Shown: positions 47,657-61,309 of the stretch, one piece after another
Numbering within the stretch: the stretch's first letter is position 1
Layout: each line of letters begins with the position of its first letter
NCBI GenBank assembly: GCA_037957365.1
Contig: JARHVA010001740.1
Coordinates: 884,501 to 948,500 of the forward strand
Origin: Torreya grandis
Taxonomy: Eukaryota; Streptophyta; Pinopsida; Cupressales; Taxaceae
Reading direction: 5' to 3'
DNA length: 64,000 bases
Program-made: the position numbers and the translations under genes
Notes under the pieces: generated by a model
Databases searched by the model: none
What the model was told of the DNA's origin: nothing
The model's input: only the letters and a program-made list of their open reading frames with translations

Positions 47657-49321
47657 AGATTTACTTTTGTGGAAGATACTCCTAAATTGGCAAAGTTTAT
47701 GATCATGATTTATAGTTAAATTTTAACTTTGAAAATCATATATACCTAGAATCTAATCTTAAATCGCCATTGTCTTCATTGAGATCAAAAATTCCATATT
47801 AGGTGGTAGTGGTCTAAAAAAATTCAAGACTTTTGGGTAGATAAAATATTGTTTTTCATTTAAGAGATAACAAAGGAAAGTATGAAAACTTACCTCCATT
47901 TACAACCTTTTAAGAGTCCTAAAAAAATTTAAATATAATGAAAATGCATATTTTAATAGAGAATGTAAATGATCTTACATTGATAAATACTACGAGTCCT
48001 ATTTTTTAAAAATAATTAATAATGAAGTCATTTTTAACCTTCTATTGATAGCATTATTTCTTTTATTTCATATATATATTTTATTTTTTCTCCCTAAATT
48101 TTTTATTGATAACATTATTTCCTTTGTTTCAAATATAGATTTGTATTTTCTCATAGTCATTGGATGTTATGTTAAAATGTCATATTATATCTCATTCTAT
48201 TATATCTAAGATATGAAAAGTGTAGGAATGAAAATAAACAAAATAATATATATTTTTATGGAATCATTCTTTAAAAAACTAATAAATTATGAATTTGAAT
48301 CATTTATATATTAATATGTTATATTTACAACTCTTTGTCACATATACTTGTTTAAGAAGATAAGAATAATTTGGTTATAATATATTATATAGTAACAAGT
48401 CCTCTCAAAAAATGATATATTCAACTAACACAATTTCAACATATTTACAATTCCTCTGTATATAGAGGAATTTATCTATCTTTATGATCAATGCCAATGA
48501 TGACATATTATCAATGTTAGATTTGACAATGACATTCCTACAATCATCAAGTAGTATTGTATAAAAATAAATCTATATAGAAGTTTTAAATATATATGCA
48601 TAACATATAATTATCTTGAATATACTATTTTTTTAATGATATATTTCTCAATTAATCATAAATCATTAAATATCAACCATAATTTATATAACAAATAATA
48701 GATAACAAATAATAAAAATCCCTATAACAAGCTATAATTTAAAACTAAATATCATAGACAAAACATTAAAATATCATATTTTAGTGGTATAATATCAATT
48801 GAAATAAAAATACAATGATATATATATATATATAATAACTAAAATAATCTATATACAATAAATAAGAATAAAAATAGTGACATGATTAAAATATAAACTT
48901 CTAAAATATTTTTTTAGGTTTATATATCAAAAAATCACAATTTTAAGGTTCACTTCAATAAGATGCATTAGACTTAATAATATTATTTGCTTTAATACAT
49001 CCTTATAGAATACATATACAACTTCAAAACATAACATTAAATTATAAAGTTTCAAATATTTTTAATCTCATTATAACATTAAGGCATACATAATTAATAG
49101 ATATATTAAACATCAAATAAATCAAACATATATATTTTTCATAATATGTGATAATAATAAATGAAATACATCCTAACCAAAATAATAAACACATTTATTT
49201 TTTCAAAGATGTTTCAACGTCATTATAATATTATTTTAAAATAAAGAATTAAATTGTATATATTCAAACTAGCTTTAATGACATCACAACATTAAAATAT
49301 GAACATAATTAAAGTTTATTC
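47657..49321. other. Gene-free AT-rich stretch
   Basis: Very AT-rich with many short A/T runs and one TA tract (48819-48834). No ORF or transposon boundary is recognised. Confidence 0.45.
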
Positions 49322-49326
49322 TACTT

Positions 49327-51159
49327 TGATGAAGAGCTTGCACAAGTAACTCACACTAGTTCTTGATCAATGTAATACTTATCAAGTCATGGAAAAGGAA
49401 ACCACTCACCATGAAATATAAATGGGTTAATTTACTATTTATACAATACAATAGATTCATATTTATCAAAAGAGTCCCTAATAACTCAATATAAACTCCT
49501 TTCACTATATCCAATACTTCCTTTCACACTCGTGCAACTCTACCTTCCAAACTAGTCTTTCTTGTAGCTATATCTAACTATAAGTACCCTTGCACAAAAT
49601 AAATACACACTATTATGACTTTAAAATGTGATATTATCCTTTTCCATATTTAAACACACCTATGTGTCAAATTTGAGAGTCTATCTCCCTCCCTAAGTCC
49701 TCTTTCCTTCTTATAGCCTTCTGAATTAGGCATCTTTTAGCTCTTTCTCCACTCCACTTGATAGAAGTCCATACTACTAGGTTCATATAGTATTATAAAT
49801 GTGTTATTAAGTTATGTAATGAAAAAAATTACTATACCACAAAATTTGGTGAATTTTGGTTGGTTAAATATTCCCCAAATGAACAAACCCTAGTCTAGGA
49901 CTTACCAAACCCTATCACAAGTTGAGGCTGGTTTAAATTCAATTTCTTGGACAAGAAATGGTTTAAATACAAAATAATAATTTTAATTGGTCTTTATGAT
50001 TATTATTCACCTTTTTCATTCTTTTATCAAGTCATTTTAAGCCATAGAATGTTTACAAACACAAGATCTCAGTCCTTTCTGACTGTGTTCAATCGATAGA
50101 AGACAGGGGTTAGCAGGGTTTTTACTAATATTTTCCACACATAAAGTCTCAAAACCTTACAATATTTTCCTCCAAATTTATATTAATGTTTTAAACCCCT
50201 TATCTATCATTTTTAATCAAAACAAGATTCAAATCAAAGAAACTTAGTCTACAGGTTTCTATGTTGTAGACAGTGGCTAGAAAGAGATAGGGTTTTACCT
50301 CACTATGAGACAAATTCAATATTATGTCTACTATGTATTAAAACAATTTCACTCTCTATAATATACCATGAGTGTTTCCCTTTCAACTATCCACAAAACT
50401 CAATACTAAAAAGGATCAAAAGTTCATTCAACTACATGAACAAGACTATTTAAACCCATACCCTGTTTCAAACCTGGTTATCTTTGCAAAGTAATTTTTA
50501 CCACTTAAATTTGGGATTTAATATCTCATAAAAGAGAATATAATTTATTATTAAACATTTTAAATAATAAAACATCCAATTACTTACCATATTTGAGGAT
50601 TCAAACAAGCAAATTGCTTAATCTCAGTCATGACATTGTAATGTATTCAGACTTTTCAACATCACAGTCTTCTTATTCATCAATTTTCATTGTTTTCACA
50701 TTCATTATCTCTCTCATTATAATTTAATAAAAAATTAAAATTATAAAATTGACTCTACCCACTCCTTCCAAGAAGCATAACTAAATCTTGAAGGCTTTTC
50801 CCATGTTGGGTCATTGAATCACATTACCTTTTCTTATGTTTTATCAATATGAACACTATATGACCATGCCTATATACTAAAGAACATATTAAGTTATTTT
50901 ACATAGTATTATACCTCTTATACATGTTCCTACACATTACTACCTTCAAAACATGCATGGAAATCCTTCAACAAGGCTAAAAAATTCAAATTTTCAAATA
51001 GTGGCATTTTGGAGGGAAACTTCATAATTCAATTTTTATGCAACTCTTGCTAACCTAGATCACACCTAAAATAAAATTATAACCTAATACACCTAAAAAA
51101 ACTATTTAAATCCAAAAATTTAAACCATTTTGGGGTCCATATAGGATGCCCCTGCATCA
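49327..51159 (-). repeat. 3' LTR of the gag-only element (1833 bp)
   Basis: Starts TGATG and ends CATCA on the plus strand. It is bounded by the TACTT target copy on the left. Confidence 0.92.
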
Positions 51160-51950
51160 TACTACCAAGATGAATAAATTTTGCCATATAAATCAACTTG
51201 GTGTATGCTCCTCTTTAGTTAATTTGTACCTCTTGATAGAAGGTTTTTGTTAATAATTCCTCTCATAGATATGAACATGTTATTTTTCCCCACAATTATG
51301 CTTCCTCTCATTATTTCTCTTTAATGGTGTACCTACACATTTAACAAACTTGTTAAAGAAATCACAATTGATGTCTTTTGCTGATTTCTTTGAATGTGAA
51401 AACCATGCTTCAGTCCTTCAAAATTATCCATTACAATATTTCTTCCATAATACACTACTAATTCAAATATTTCTTCTTTATCCTTCACCCATTCTCCTTA
51501 CTTGGTACACTCCACCTCATACATATCAACTCTTGAGTCCTTGCATGCCATCTTCTTGCAGAAGTGATTGGGTTGTTGTTATAAATCATCTTCACAAATG
51601 CTCCTTACCTCATGTATACACAAGGACTTCATGTTCTCTTCCATATTTTCATTATCTTGACTCAATACTTTTATGTTATTGCCTTCACTTGGCTATCCTT
51701 CTTGGACCTGTTGTATACTACTCATCTATTTTTCATCTCTTATCTTTTTAAGACTTTCTCTCATGCATTGGAGTTTTCCTATTACTCTCTCAATGAAATC
51801 ACAACTATAAATATTCACCAAATTTTGAGACAAACTTGAAAATAAATCATTCACAAACTTACTTGAAAAAGTTTTACTTGGCATAGTTTCACATTCCTCA
51901 ACTTGGGCTACTTCAATCTCCTTGGGTTGTTCATCCATCTTCACATATTC
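51160..51950 (-). pseudogene. C-terminal tail of the gag-protease ORF, unassigned
   Basis: Between the protease and the 3' LTR, where gypsy elements normally have RT, the minus strand holds a Lys/Glu-rich frame (best piece 51726-51944, 72 codons, containing 'SKFVNDLFSSLSQNLVN'). It has further broken pieces down to about 51350. No RT palm, RNase H or integrase motif is seen. It may be a linker, a unique domain of this lineage or unrelated filler. Confidence 0.4.
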
Positions 51951-52400
51951 ATCTTACTACTATATCAACTCTTTATAACCTACAACCAATACCTTAGAAC
52001 ATATACCAACAACTTTATCATCATTCTTCAAAGGCAATAATGTATACTTTACTCCCTTGTTTTCCAAAGAATAGGTGTTCTTCACCCCATCATGACTAGT
52101 TGACCTATCAAACTATCAAGGCCTTCCTAGAAATACATGACAAATATCCATGGGGATGATATCATACATGACCTGATCCCTATATGTTCTAATCTAAAAA
52201 TATGCTAATCACTATTCATTAACAAGCACACTATATCCTTTCTTAAGCCAAAAAACTTTGTAAGGTGTAGGATGATGTAATCTTTGTAGGCCAAGTTTGT
52301 TTGCCATCTCATTTGAAACCAAGTTGTTTGTTCTTCCTAAGTCTATTATCATCTTACAACATTTACCATGGGACTTAAATGTTGTCTTGAAGAGTGTTAT
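51951..52400 (-). pseudogene. Retropepsin-like protease remnant of gypsy type
   Basis: The minus frame shows the gypsy aspartic protease order. The active-site segment 'MIIDLGRTNNLVSNEMANKL' (about 52285-52350) has DLG where a catalytic DSG or DTG is expected. It is followed by 'HPTPYKV' and the flap-distal segment 'FLGRPWQFDRSTSHDGVKNT' near 52080-52140, then 'YTLLPL'. The active-site change would abolish cleavage; one base (TCA to TTA) can explain it. Stops also interrupt the frame. Confidence 0.8.
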
Positions 52401-52559
52401 CTATTGGGTAGGTTCTTTCTCCTTTGGTGGCTTCAATAATTTCCTCCTCATCAAGAGTGACTCTCCTTCTTCAGGTGCCACTATATGTGAATATAATCCA
52501 ACACTTTCTTCCTCTGTAGGATACACTATTTGATTGCTATTCTCATTCCTATAAGTTTT

Positions 52560-53496
52560 TTCTTGCTACTCCTTTAGACACTCCCAATAATTATGACCTA
52601 CATACTAGTTACATTTGAAACATTTTCTTGTGAAACCACTAGTACCTCTTCCTTTAGATGAATCTCCACCTCAGTAATATGGCCTCCTACCTCTATAACC
52701 ACCTCTTGGATTTGTTTCATTCCTTTGTCAACTAATTTCACCTTCCTCATTTTCATTCTTATTGTCATACTCTCATCTTCCTCTCACTTGTTTACCTCTT
52801 CCTATTTCTTATTATGTATACCTTCCTAACAAGTTTTCCTTAGCTTTCAAGGCTGTTTGGTATGATTCTTCAACTATTTTCAAAGTTAATATACTGATCT
52901 CATCTTGTATGGAAAACTTGAGACCATGTAGGTACCTTGCTACCTTCTCATCATCTTCTTCTAAGTATCATATTTTTATTGTCAATCTATGAAACTCTTC
53001 TATGTATTCCTTCAATGAATGATATTTTTGTCTAAGATTTTACAACCTCCTATAAAAAATGTGTATAGTAATCCTTGGGCAAGAACTTTACTTTCATCTT
53101 CATCACCATCCTATTTCATGACTAAATTTATGTCTTACCTCTTCTCCTTCTCTCTTCCTAGATTCCATCCCACCACAAAGAGGCATGTCCTCTCAATATT
53201 GTGACTAAAAATTTAACTTTATTGGTTTCATCCATCTCCTCATACTCAAAATAATTGTCCATAGATGATATCCAATCCACTAACTCATCCACATTAAGAT
53301 TGTCTTCATACATTGGCACATCTATCTTTAGTTTTTAACCCATATTCATCATGGATTTTATCAATATTTACTCCAATCTATCTTCCATTTCTTCCTTATA
53401 TTCTACTATAGGATCTTCCTCTTCTCTATCACTATCATCTTCATCTATGACCCTTCTTCTTTGAGCTATCTCCATAGCTTCCATTTTAGCCTGCAT
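52560..53496 (-). pseudogene. Ty3/gypsy gag remnant with CCHC zinc knuckle
   Basis: From an ATG at 53496 an acidic leader precedes the retrotransposon gag core: 'DVPMYEDNLNVDELVDWI'-like sequence, then 'LRGHASLWWD' (53167-53190), the hallmark of plant gypsy gag. Then comes 'KVKFLPKDYY' near 53080. After frame shifts a Cys-x2-Cys-x4-His-x4-Cys knuckle stands at 52578-52622, with a TAG inside it. Gag would form the particle and the knuckle bind the RNA. Stops and shifts make it inactive now. Confidence 0.85.
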
Positions 53497-53613
53497 GCTC
53501 CTAATCTTAATGAGAATTTATGTCATATTCTATTACATTATTTGATCTTATGTAGGTTTTTTTTTCCTTTAATCCATTTTTTCCTTTCAATATTATTCTC
53601 TAACCATCCTTAT

Positions 53614-53625
53614 TATCTAATACCA
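53614..53625 (-). promoter_or_regulatory. Primer-binding site, degenerate tRNA-iMet type (gag-only element)
   Basis: TGGTATTAGATA on the minus strand, two bases after the CATCA end of the 5' LTR. The first ten bases match the standard site with one change. Confidence 0.8.
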
Positions 53626-53627
53626 AA

Positions 53628-55460
53628 TGATGCAAAGCTTACACAAGTAACTCACACTACTTCTTGATCATTGTAATACTTATCAAGTCATAGACTTTGA
53701 AACCAATCACCATGCAATATAAATATGTTAATATACTATTTATATAATAAAATATCTTCACCTTGATCAAAATATTCCCTAATAACTCAATCTAAACTCC
53801 TTTCACTATTTCCAATACTTCTTTTCATACTCATGCAACTTTGTCATCCAAACTAGTCTTTCTTGTAGCCTTGTCTGACTATAAGTACCCTTGTATGGAA
53901 AAATTACACACTATTATGAATTGATAATGTCATATTCTCCTTTTCTCTATTTAAACACACTTGTGTGTCTATCTCCCTCCCTAAGTCCTCTTTCCTTCTT
54001 TGTAACCTTCCAAATTAGGCATCTTTTAGCCCTTTCTCCACTATACTTGCTAGAAGTCCATACTATTAGGTTTTTATGGTCTTATAAATGTGTGATTTAT
54101 TTATGTCATGAAAAAATATACTATACCACAAAATTTGGCAAGTTTTTTTTGGTTAAATCTTCCCCAAATGAATAAACCCTAGTCTAGGGCTTACCAAACC
54201 CTGTCATAGGTTGAGGGTGATTTAAATTTAATTTCTTGGACAAGAAATAGTGTCAAGATAAAATAATCATTGGAATGGGTCTGTATGATGATGATTCACC
54301 TTTTTAATTCTTTTATCAAGTCATTATAATCCACAAATTTTTTACAAACACAAAATCTTAGTCTTTCCTAACTGTGTTCAATCGACAAAATACAAGGGTT
54401 AGCAGGCTTTCTACTAATATTTTCCACGCATAATGTCTCAAAACCTTACAAGAGTTTCCTCAAAATTTATATGAATTTTTTAAAACCTTTATCTATCATT
54501 TTTAAGCAAAACAATATTCAAATCAAAGAATCTTGGTCTACAGGTTTCTATGTTGTAGACAGTGGCTAGAAAGAAATAGGGTTTTACCTCACTATGAGAC
54601 AAATTCAATATTATGTTTGATATTTATTAAAAAAAATTAAATATATATAAGATACCATGAGTTTTTTCCTTTAAAAAAATCCAAAAAATTCAATACTAAA
54701 AAGGATCAAAAGTTTATTCAACCGCATAAACAAGACTATTTAAACCCACGCCCTGTTTCAAACCTGGTTATCTCCACAAAGTAATTTTTACCACTTCAAT
54801 TTGGGATTTACTATCTCAAAAAGATAATATAATTGATTTTTTAAACATTTTAAATAATCAAACATGTAATTACTTACCATATTTGAGGATTCAAACAAGC
54901 AAATTGCTTAATCTCAGTCATGCCATTTCAATGCATTCAAACTTTTCAACATCACGGTCTTCTTATTCATCAATTTTCATTATTTTCACGTCCATTCTCT
55001 CTCTAATTATAATGTAATACACAATTAAAATTATAAAACTGACTCTACCCACTCCTTAAAATAATCATAACTAAATCTTGAAGGCTTTTCCCACATTGGG
55101 TCATTGAATTACATTACCTTTTCTCATGTTTTATCAATATGAACACTATATAACCATGCCCTATATACGAAAGAACATACTAAGGGATTTTAAATATTAT
55201 TATACCTCTTATACATGTTACTACACATTTACACCTTAAAAACATGCATGGAAGTCCTTCAACAAGGCTAAAAAATTCAAAATTTTAAATAGTGGCATTT
55301 TGGAGGGAAACTCCATAATTTAAATTTTATGCAACTCTTGTTAACCTAGATCACACCTAAGAAAAAATTAGGACCTAATACACATATGAGACACATAAAA
55401 AGACTACTAAAAGCCAAAATTAAAACCATTTTTGGGTCCATATAAGATGCCCCTGCATCA
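53628..55460 (-). repeat. 5' LTR of the gag-only element (1833 bp)
   Basis: Direct partner of 49327-51159. It ends CATCA before the TACTT target copy at 55461-55465. Confidence 0.92.
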
Positions 55461-55465
55461 TACTT

Positions 55466-56400
55466 CCAATGAAAGAGGAGACATGTAGGTCTAAAAGTTT
55501 TAAAATAAAAATTTAAAAAAAATAAAATGTATAAATTTCAAAAAACACATATATAGTTCATATTTTTGTTTAAAAAATATGCTTATGATGTTAATTATGA
55601 TTGCATTCTCCTCTATCATTCTCATTGTCTCTACCATTGACATTATCTCTATTTCTACCATATCCACTTCCACTTGCTACCACCTTACCTTAAAATCAGG
55701 GTTAACCTTAAGTATGTGTCCTAAATTTAAAAAAAATATATGTTCATATTTAATAACTAGTACATAATAGATTGATGCATAGTGATTCCTATTATATATT
55801 ACCATTACTCTATGATATTATGATAAAGAGACTAAGCCCAAGACTGAACCTAAACTTGAACCCATGCATGACTTTGATCCTTGACTCATATATTGAAATT
55901 TATGAGTGAAATATGTATCATCTATGGATATATTTTTTCTATCACCATCAATATTATGGATCCCTAACTCACTACTATTCCCTTTCCTCACTTCCCTCCT
56001 CGACTGCACCCCTTTTCCTTCCAATGCCCATATCTATAAGACCTTCTAGGGTGGTAAGTGATTTCATCATGTGTAATATATTTCCCATCCTTTAAATTTG
56101 AATATTTTTAGGCTTCCATGTACTTAACCTTATTTAACCAACTATAACTTTGTAAATCATACCTAGAGATAATTAGCATTTCCTTATTGCATTTACCTAT
56201 GTTGATAATTTTAGTTGAATAAACCTTACCCATTTTATATAATACTTAGAAGTAAGGGATTTTTTAAATGGTGCTCAATGGTTTTTTGTCCTATATTTAT
56301 TCTCAACTTAAATTATATCTCATTACTCACATGCTTAAAACCTTCATTCAAGCATTGGTGGCGATAAAATTTATTTAAATGCCACACATTTGTTAGTGAT
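55466..56400. other. Gene-free stretch right of the gag-only element
   Basis: AT-rich with short ORFs of about 60-70 codons on both strands that overlap each other and look random. Confidence 0.4.
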
Positions 56401-57545
56401 ATAATTTACTTGAGTTCTAAGCATATGTCATTTAACAAGTAAAAAGTGTAAATCATTTACTCAATGAGGTATTCCCATTCCCTATGAGGCATGTCACATT
56501 TAATATATGACACCCTTGAAAAATCAAAATGACCCTCAAAATATTGATGTTTTTCCATGATCTCCCAAGTAACTAGGAAAAAAGAGGATATCTCGCATGA
56601 TTTACCTAATATCCTACTCATCAAAGTTTGTATTATTTATAGGAAGTCAGGGACTCAGATGGAATTCCATTTATAAATTATGATCACCACATGTTATAAA
56701 ATGACATGTATATAACTATATCATATGTGGGTGTTATCTTCCTATACAAACATGAACTTCTTTGCATGCTCGTAGACTCATAAATTTAAGGTAAAACCTC
56801 TAAAAATAAAGCCAGCACTCACAATATAAATATTTCTCATGATCATTTGAGTATTCCCTAGGAAAAATGATAATATCACACTAGGTCATATGGCTACCAT
56901 ATATGATGTATTCATCACACATCAACTATGAACACCAATTTTTAATTTTTATTACCATGTGTTATAAAATGACATATATATATAGTTATATTGTATGTTA
57001 TTGATTTCCTCCTATTTTATGGGAACTCACTCATAGGATTTTAGTCTAAAAGATTTAGGGTAACCCCTCAAAAAATCAAGGAAGCCCTCGTGATATCAAG
57101 GTTTCCCACAATCAACCAAGGATTTCCCAAGACAAAAATGATTATATTTCAATTGGGTCACATGTCTACCATATATAATTTAATCATCACATGTCAATTT
57201 TAAATACTATTTTCAATTATTTTTTCCATGTGTTGAATAATAAAATGTATATAATTATATTAAATATTTGTGTTTCCCTCTTATGTAGACATACACTCCT
57301 GAACATGCATGTAGACCCAAAAATTCAAAGGAATCCATTGAAAAATTTAGGTGATGGGCACTCATATGCATGCCTAAAAGCCCATAAAATTCATGAAACC
57401 CCTTAAATAGTCAAATTAACCCTTATAAGATCAAGGTTTCATGTCATCAACATAATAGTACAAGGGAAAAAATGAGGATCTCTCACTTTGGTGATGTGAC
57501 TACCATATATGATGTATTCATCATAAACTCCAATAACATGGATAC
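56400..57545 (+). repeat. Diverged tandem repeat of about 265-320 bp, three to four units
   Basis: The start motif 'catgtgttataaaatgac' recurs near 56688, 56957 and (changed) 57226. Each unit also has 'accatatatgatgtattcatca' or a close relative, at about 56892, 57169 and 57503, and a middle part with 'tcaaggtttc' or similar. Units differ widely, so the array is old. A weaker first unit may begin near 56400. No coding potential is visible. Confidence 0.6.
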
Positions 57546-58749
57546 CATATCTAATGTATAATGATAGCATTGGGAGTTTTGAAAAATATATAAAATTTTG
57601 AATACCTACAGACTATGATGGATTATCCATGATGGCATGATCTATTTGAGATAGGTTATTTTACCCCAAGGTAGTAACACATGTTCCAAAATATCCTCAA
57701 TAGATTCATGCTATTACTTCATAATATTTTTTTAATGTATTTACCATATATGATGACCATTCATTAGTAAAATGATGGCATGTCAAAACATAGGTGGTCT
57801 CACAAATCATTTTACTCTCTAGGTGTTTATAAAATTAGCATTCATTTCCTTATTTTTTTGAGTGTAAATATAAATTTATAGTCATTCTGAATTTGGAAGA
57901 AGTGGAATAAATATGTGGTCATATTTTGAAGTAATCAAATGAAACATAATATCATGGGTATTTGTATTAAAAAAATTGTATTGTGGTCTACAATTTTTCC
58001 ACCTTGGATGTTGTAAAAGGTTTATATTGTAGATACTAGGCATTGGTGGTTCAAGCAAAAAATGATGTTTGTGAAATGTTGATATCATAGATGCTATGCA
58101 TTTATATGTACAATTAGGGAAATAATTTTGTATATTATGTAAGTTTGATATTGCAAGTAGATTTTTTTGTGGTCATATTTTGATACCATTAAAATCAAAT
58201 TTAATGGTATTGGAGAATATGGTTTTTTTTATTGTGTGATACAATTTCCCTGATCCAGATGTTTATAAAGCTTTATATTTAAAATACTTTAGTTTTCCCT
58301 TATATAGTTAGATAAAATAATTACATATCAATTATTTTATTTTCCATGAAAATTTTGGTTTTAGAGTTATCTCTATTGACACCAAGCTTCAAAATACTTT
58401 GAATCCACTTAGTGAAGGGTTGGAAATCTAAAATCATCTATAGAATGGGTGGATTTGGTATAAAAAAATTATTCATGCAGACTTGAGAGAATTATATAAA
58501 CTAACAACATGCATATCATATAATCATGAAATACTAGGTGATTTTCTTTTCTTTCAAGAAATAGACAAATTAATATGCATAGTATATTATTTTTTTAATC
58601 ATGAATCACATCTATTGGAAGGTGCCCAAGGATTACGAAGGTTGATGTCATAATAAAAAGCTACAAGATCACAATTCACAAAAGGATTAATGTTAAATTA
58701 ATTTTTTTGTGCACAATTTTGGGTTCTATAGATCAATTTGGTATAGAGG
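57546..58749. other. Gene-free AT-rich stretch
   Basis: No recognisable feature between the tandem repeats and the LINE 3' end. Confidence 0.4.
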
Positions 58750-58799
58750 ATGTTAAAGGTAACCATCATCATATTGCAACCCTTTTTCTTGCTTGAGGG

Positions 58800-59600
58800 A
58801 AAAGATAATTTCTTTATATTTCTAAGTTTTGTTTTCTAGGGATATTTTTTTTCCTATATTGATAAACCATTGTAGAAGATGATGTAACATTTCTATTGAA
58901 TGACATCTCTTTCTTTCTGATTGAAGGATTCACCGAGAATACTTTTCCATATTTTATTTTCTTCCTTTATTAACTAATAATCCACAACTTTCTCTCCCAT
59001 ATCTCTTTTTAGTATATTATTGATTTTTCATAAGGTTGAGTCACACTTAAAGGATAATTTAAGACCCATTTATCATCATAGAATACAACCTTTTCTCATG
59101 AAAATATATTCCACTTATAACCCCTCCATGATAATTTCCTACTTTTAACTAAAAAAATCAAAATCATGAACCGAATGACAAGGATTAAGCTGAAAGCAAT
59201 CTTTCAGCTTCAAATCTATCTATATATTTTGATTTTAACATTTTTGTCCACTAATTTTTCTCTTTAAAAAATATCTAACCTAAATTTTCTAGTAGATATT
59301 TATTCATCTCCTTTATTTTATGAATTCCTATCCCACCATACCCTTTGGGAACACACACTCTATCCCAAACAATTAAATCAAACATTTGCTTGTCCTCTAT
59401 ACATGTCCATAAGAATCTTCTTTGATTTGTTCCATCTTGTCTGCTATAAACCTAAGAATTTTTAAAACTGACATCAAATACACTAGAAGATTTTGAAGGG
59501 TAATTTTAAACAACTGGATTTTTCCTTCTTGGCTAAGAATGTATCCTTTCCATATGATTAGTTTTATTTGAAACCTTTTAATAAGAGTATCTCAAATGAT
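58800..59600 (-). pseudogene. LINE post-RT region
   Basis: The minus strand shows 'LSQEGKIQLFKITLQNLLVY' then 'LMSVLKI' and 'IADKMEQI' (about 59440-59560). It then reads through a 'VCVPKGYGGIG'-like stretch (about 59340) to 'VTQPYEKS' (about 59020), the usual region between RT and the RVT zinc-binding domain in plant LINEs. Frames shift several times. Confidence 0.7.
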
Positions 59601-59699
59601 ATAATTTAATTCCCCTATGAAAAAAGGTGTACCCAAGTAGGTATAGGGAAGATCCTTGATCTGAAAATGCAAAATTATTGAAATCTTATGCTTCCTAAG

Positions 59700-60560
59700 A
59701 ATTGGAATGATGATGATTAAAAGGGAACTTTTATCTATATTAAATTTTTGAATTCAAACTTCCTCATAATTTCCTAAAAAAATATTATGTCTTTACTTAT
59801 AATACTAATTATATGCCCAAAAAAAGTGTATCATCAACAAATTGTTGATGTGAGAGAGACTCCAAAGAAGAGGTGATTCTAACACCTTTGATTTTACTTT
59901 TTCTCACATTTTTGCCTAAAGCTTTGGCTATAATGTTGAACATGAAATGAGATAAATGATCCCGTTTTTGTATAACTATTTTTTTCTAAAGAATCCTTCA
60001 AGAGAACCATTAACCAAAACCAAAAACATAGGAGTCAAAATATAACTTAACATACAAACCAAATTTCTCAATAACTTTGTCAATAAATTTCTAATAGACT
60101 CTATCATATGCTTTATTCATGTCCAATTTTAGTAGCATACCTTATTTATTATTTTTTAATATAGAATGTATGGTTTATACTATAATAATTAATCCATCCT
60201 TAATCTACCTTTAATTACCAAAGTCCCCTTATTATTTGTATATAATGTATGGAAGGATTAGTTGCAATATGAAAGATAATATTTTAGTAAATATTTTATA
60301 GTCTTACATAGACTGATTGGCTTGAAATATTTAAATTTCTTAGCCCTTTGTTTCTTAAGAATGAGGATCATAAAGGTGTTATTGATTTCCCTAAGCATTT
60401 TTTCTAAGAAAATGAATTCATCTATAGGTTTTATCCCATCGTGTTATATTATTACCTAGAAATGTTGAAAGAGGGATATAGAAAAATCATCTAGTCCAAA
60501 ATCCTTTTCTCTTTCCATTAAAAAATATAAAATTTAATTTTATCCATAAATAAAAGTTTA
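59700..60560 (-). pseudogene. LINE reverse transcriptase remnant with both catalytic motifs
   Basis: Reading the minus strand from about 60530, the order is 'DDFSISLFQHF', 'INNTFMILILKKQ' (near 60380), 'FKYFKPISLC' (near 60330), motif A 'LKLDMNKAYDRV' (60098-60132), a degraded 'GLRQGDPLSPF'-type motif B near 59965, and motif C 'FVDDT' (59827-59841). The catalytic Asp residues of A and C survive. The two motifs would sit in an active palm domain, but stops and shifts between them make the gene dead. Confidence 0.88.
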
Positions 60561-61309
60561 TCAAGAGTTTCATTGTCTTCATCCTTCAAAACTTAAGGGA
60601 TCAAGTTCAAGATATGAGTCTCTACACCCTCTCTTAAAATTGTAGTCCCTGAAAGTATATTTTTTAAGAAACAAACAACTCTTTCCTTCAGTGGCTTCTG
60701 GATCTGAACTCATAATACCATCCTATTTGGTAATTATCTAATTTTATTGTATTTTATATGTCTAAGAGTATAAATATGAAGAAAAAACATATTTTTATCT
60801 CCATATTTTAACCATAAAGCTATTGATTTGTACCTCTAGAAAGTCTCTTTTTTGTTGGTATGGAATGATACTCACATTGAATAATCTTTCTTTATGGAAG
60901 ATGTCTTGATTCATTCCATAGAATTTTATCTACTCTTAAAAATTTTAAAATTACTTCTTGATTCTTTCCTTTTGCTTAAAAATATTTCCAAATTTTTTTA
61001 TATTCCACCTTTTCATATTAAAATTGGCATTCTTGATTTTTTTAGAAATTTTAAATATAGTTGTCCCTTTGATATAAATATTCCACCATTATATGATCTT
61101 ATCCTTAAAACATAAATGTTATAACCATATATTCTAAAATATAAATGAGGTTTTATATCACTTTTCATTAATTTCAAAGCTCAACATAAAGGGGTTTTCA
61201 TTTGATCTAATTCTAGGCAAAGAATAAATTCATATATTATGCAAAAAAACCAATCAATATCCCCAAGAACGCTATCATGTTTTACTTAAATTTGGTTATA
61301 TTATATTCT

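Larger units (their letters stand above)
49322..55465 (-). mobile_element. Ty3/gypsy element with gag and protease only (TR-GAG-like)
   Basis: Two LTRs of equal length (49327-51159 and 53628-55460, each 1833 bp) are flanked by an exact 5 bp target duplication, TACTT (49322-49326 and 55461-55465). The minus strand reads 5' LTR, primer site, gag, zinc knuckle, protease, an unassigned tail, then 3' LTR. The internal region is 2468 bp, too short for RT, RNase H and integrase, and none of their motifs is seen. This matches terminal-repeat elements that keep gag and depend on a partner for the rest. About 14 differences were counted in the first 104 bp of the LTRs. Confidence 0.9.

Noticed and set aside
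17723..47660. GGTTT/GGTTA as the target duplication of the giant element
   Set aside because: It would need an LTR end without CA and a 13-base gap before the primer site, so the end was left approximate.
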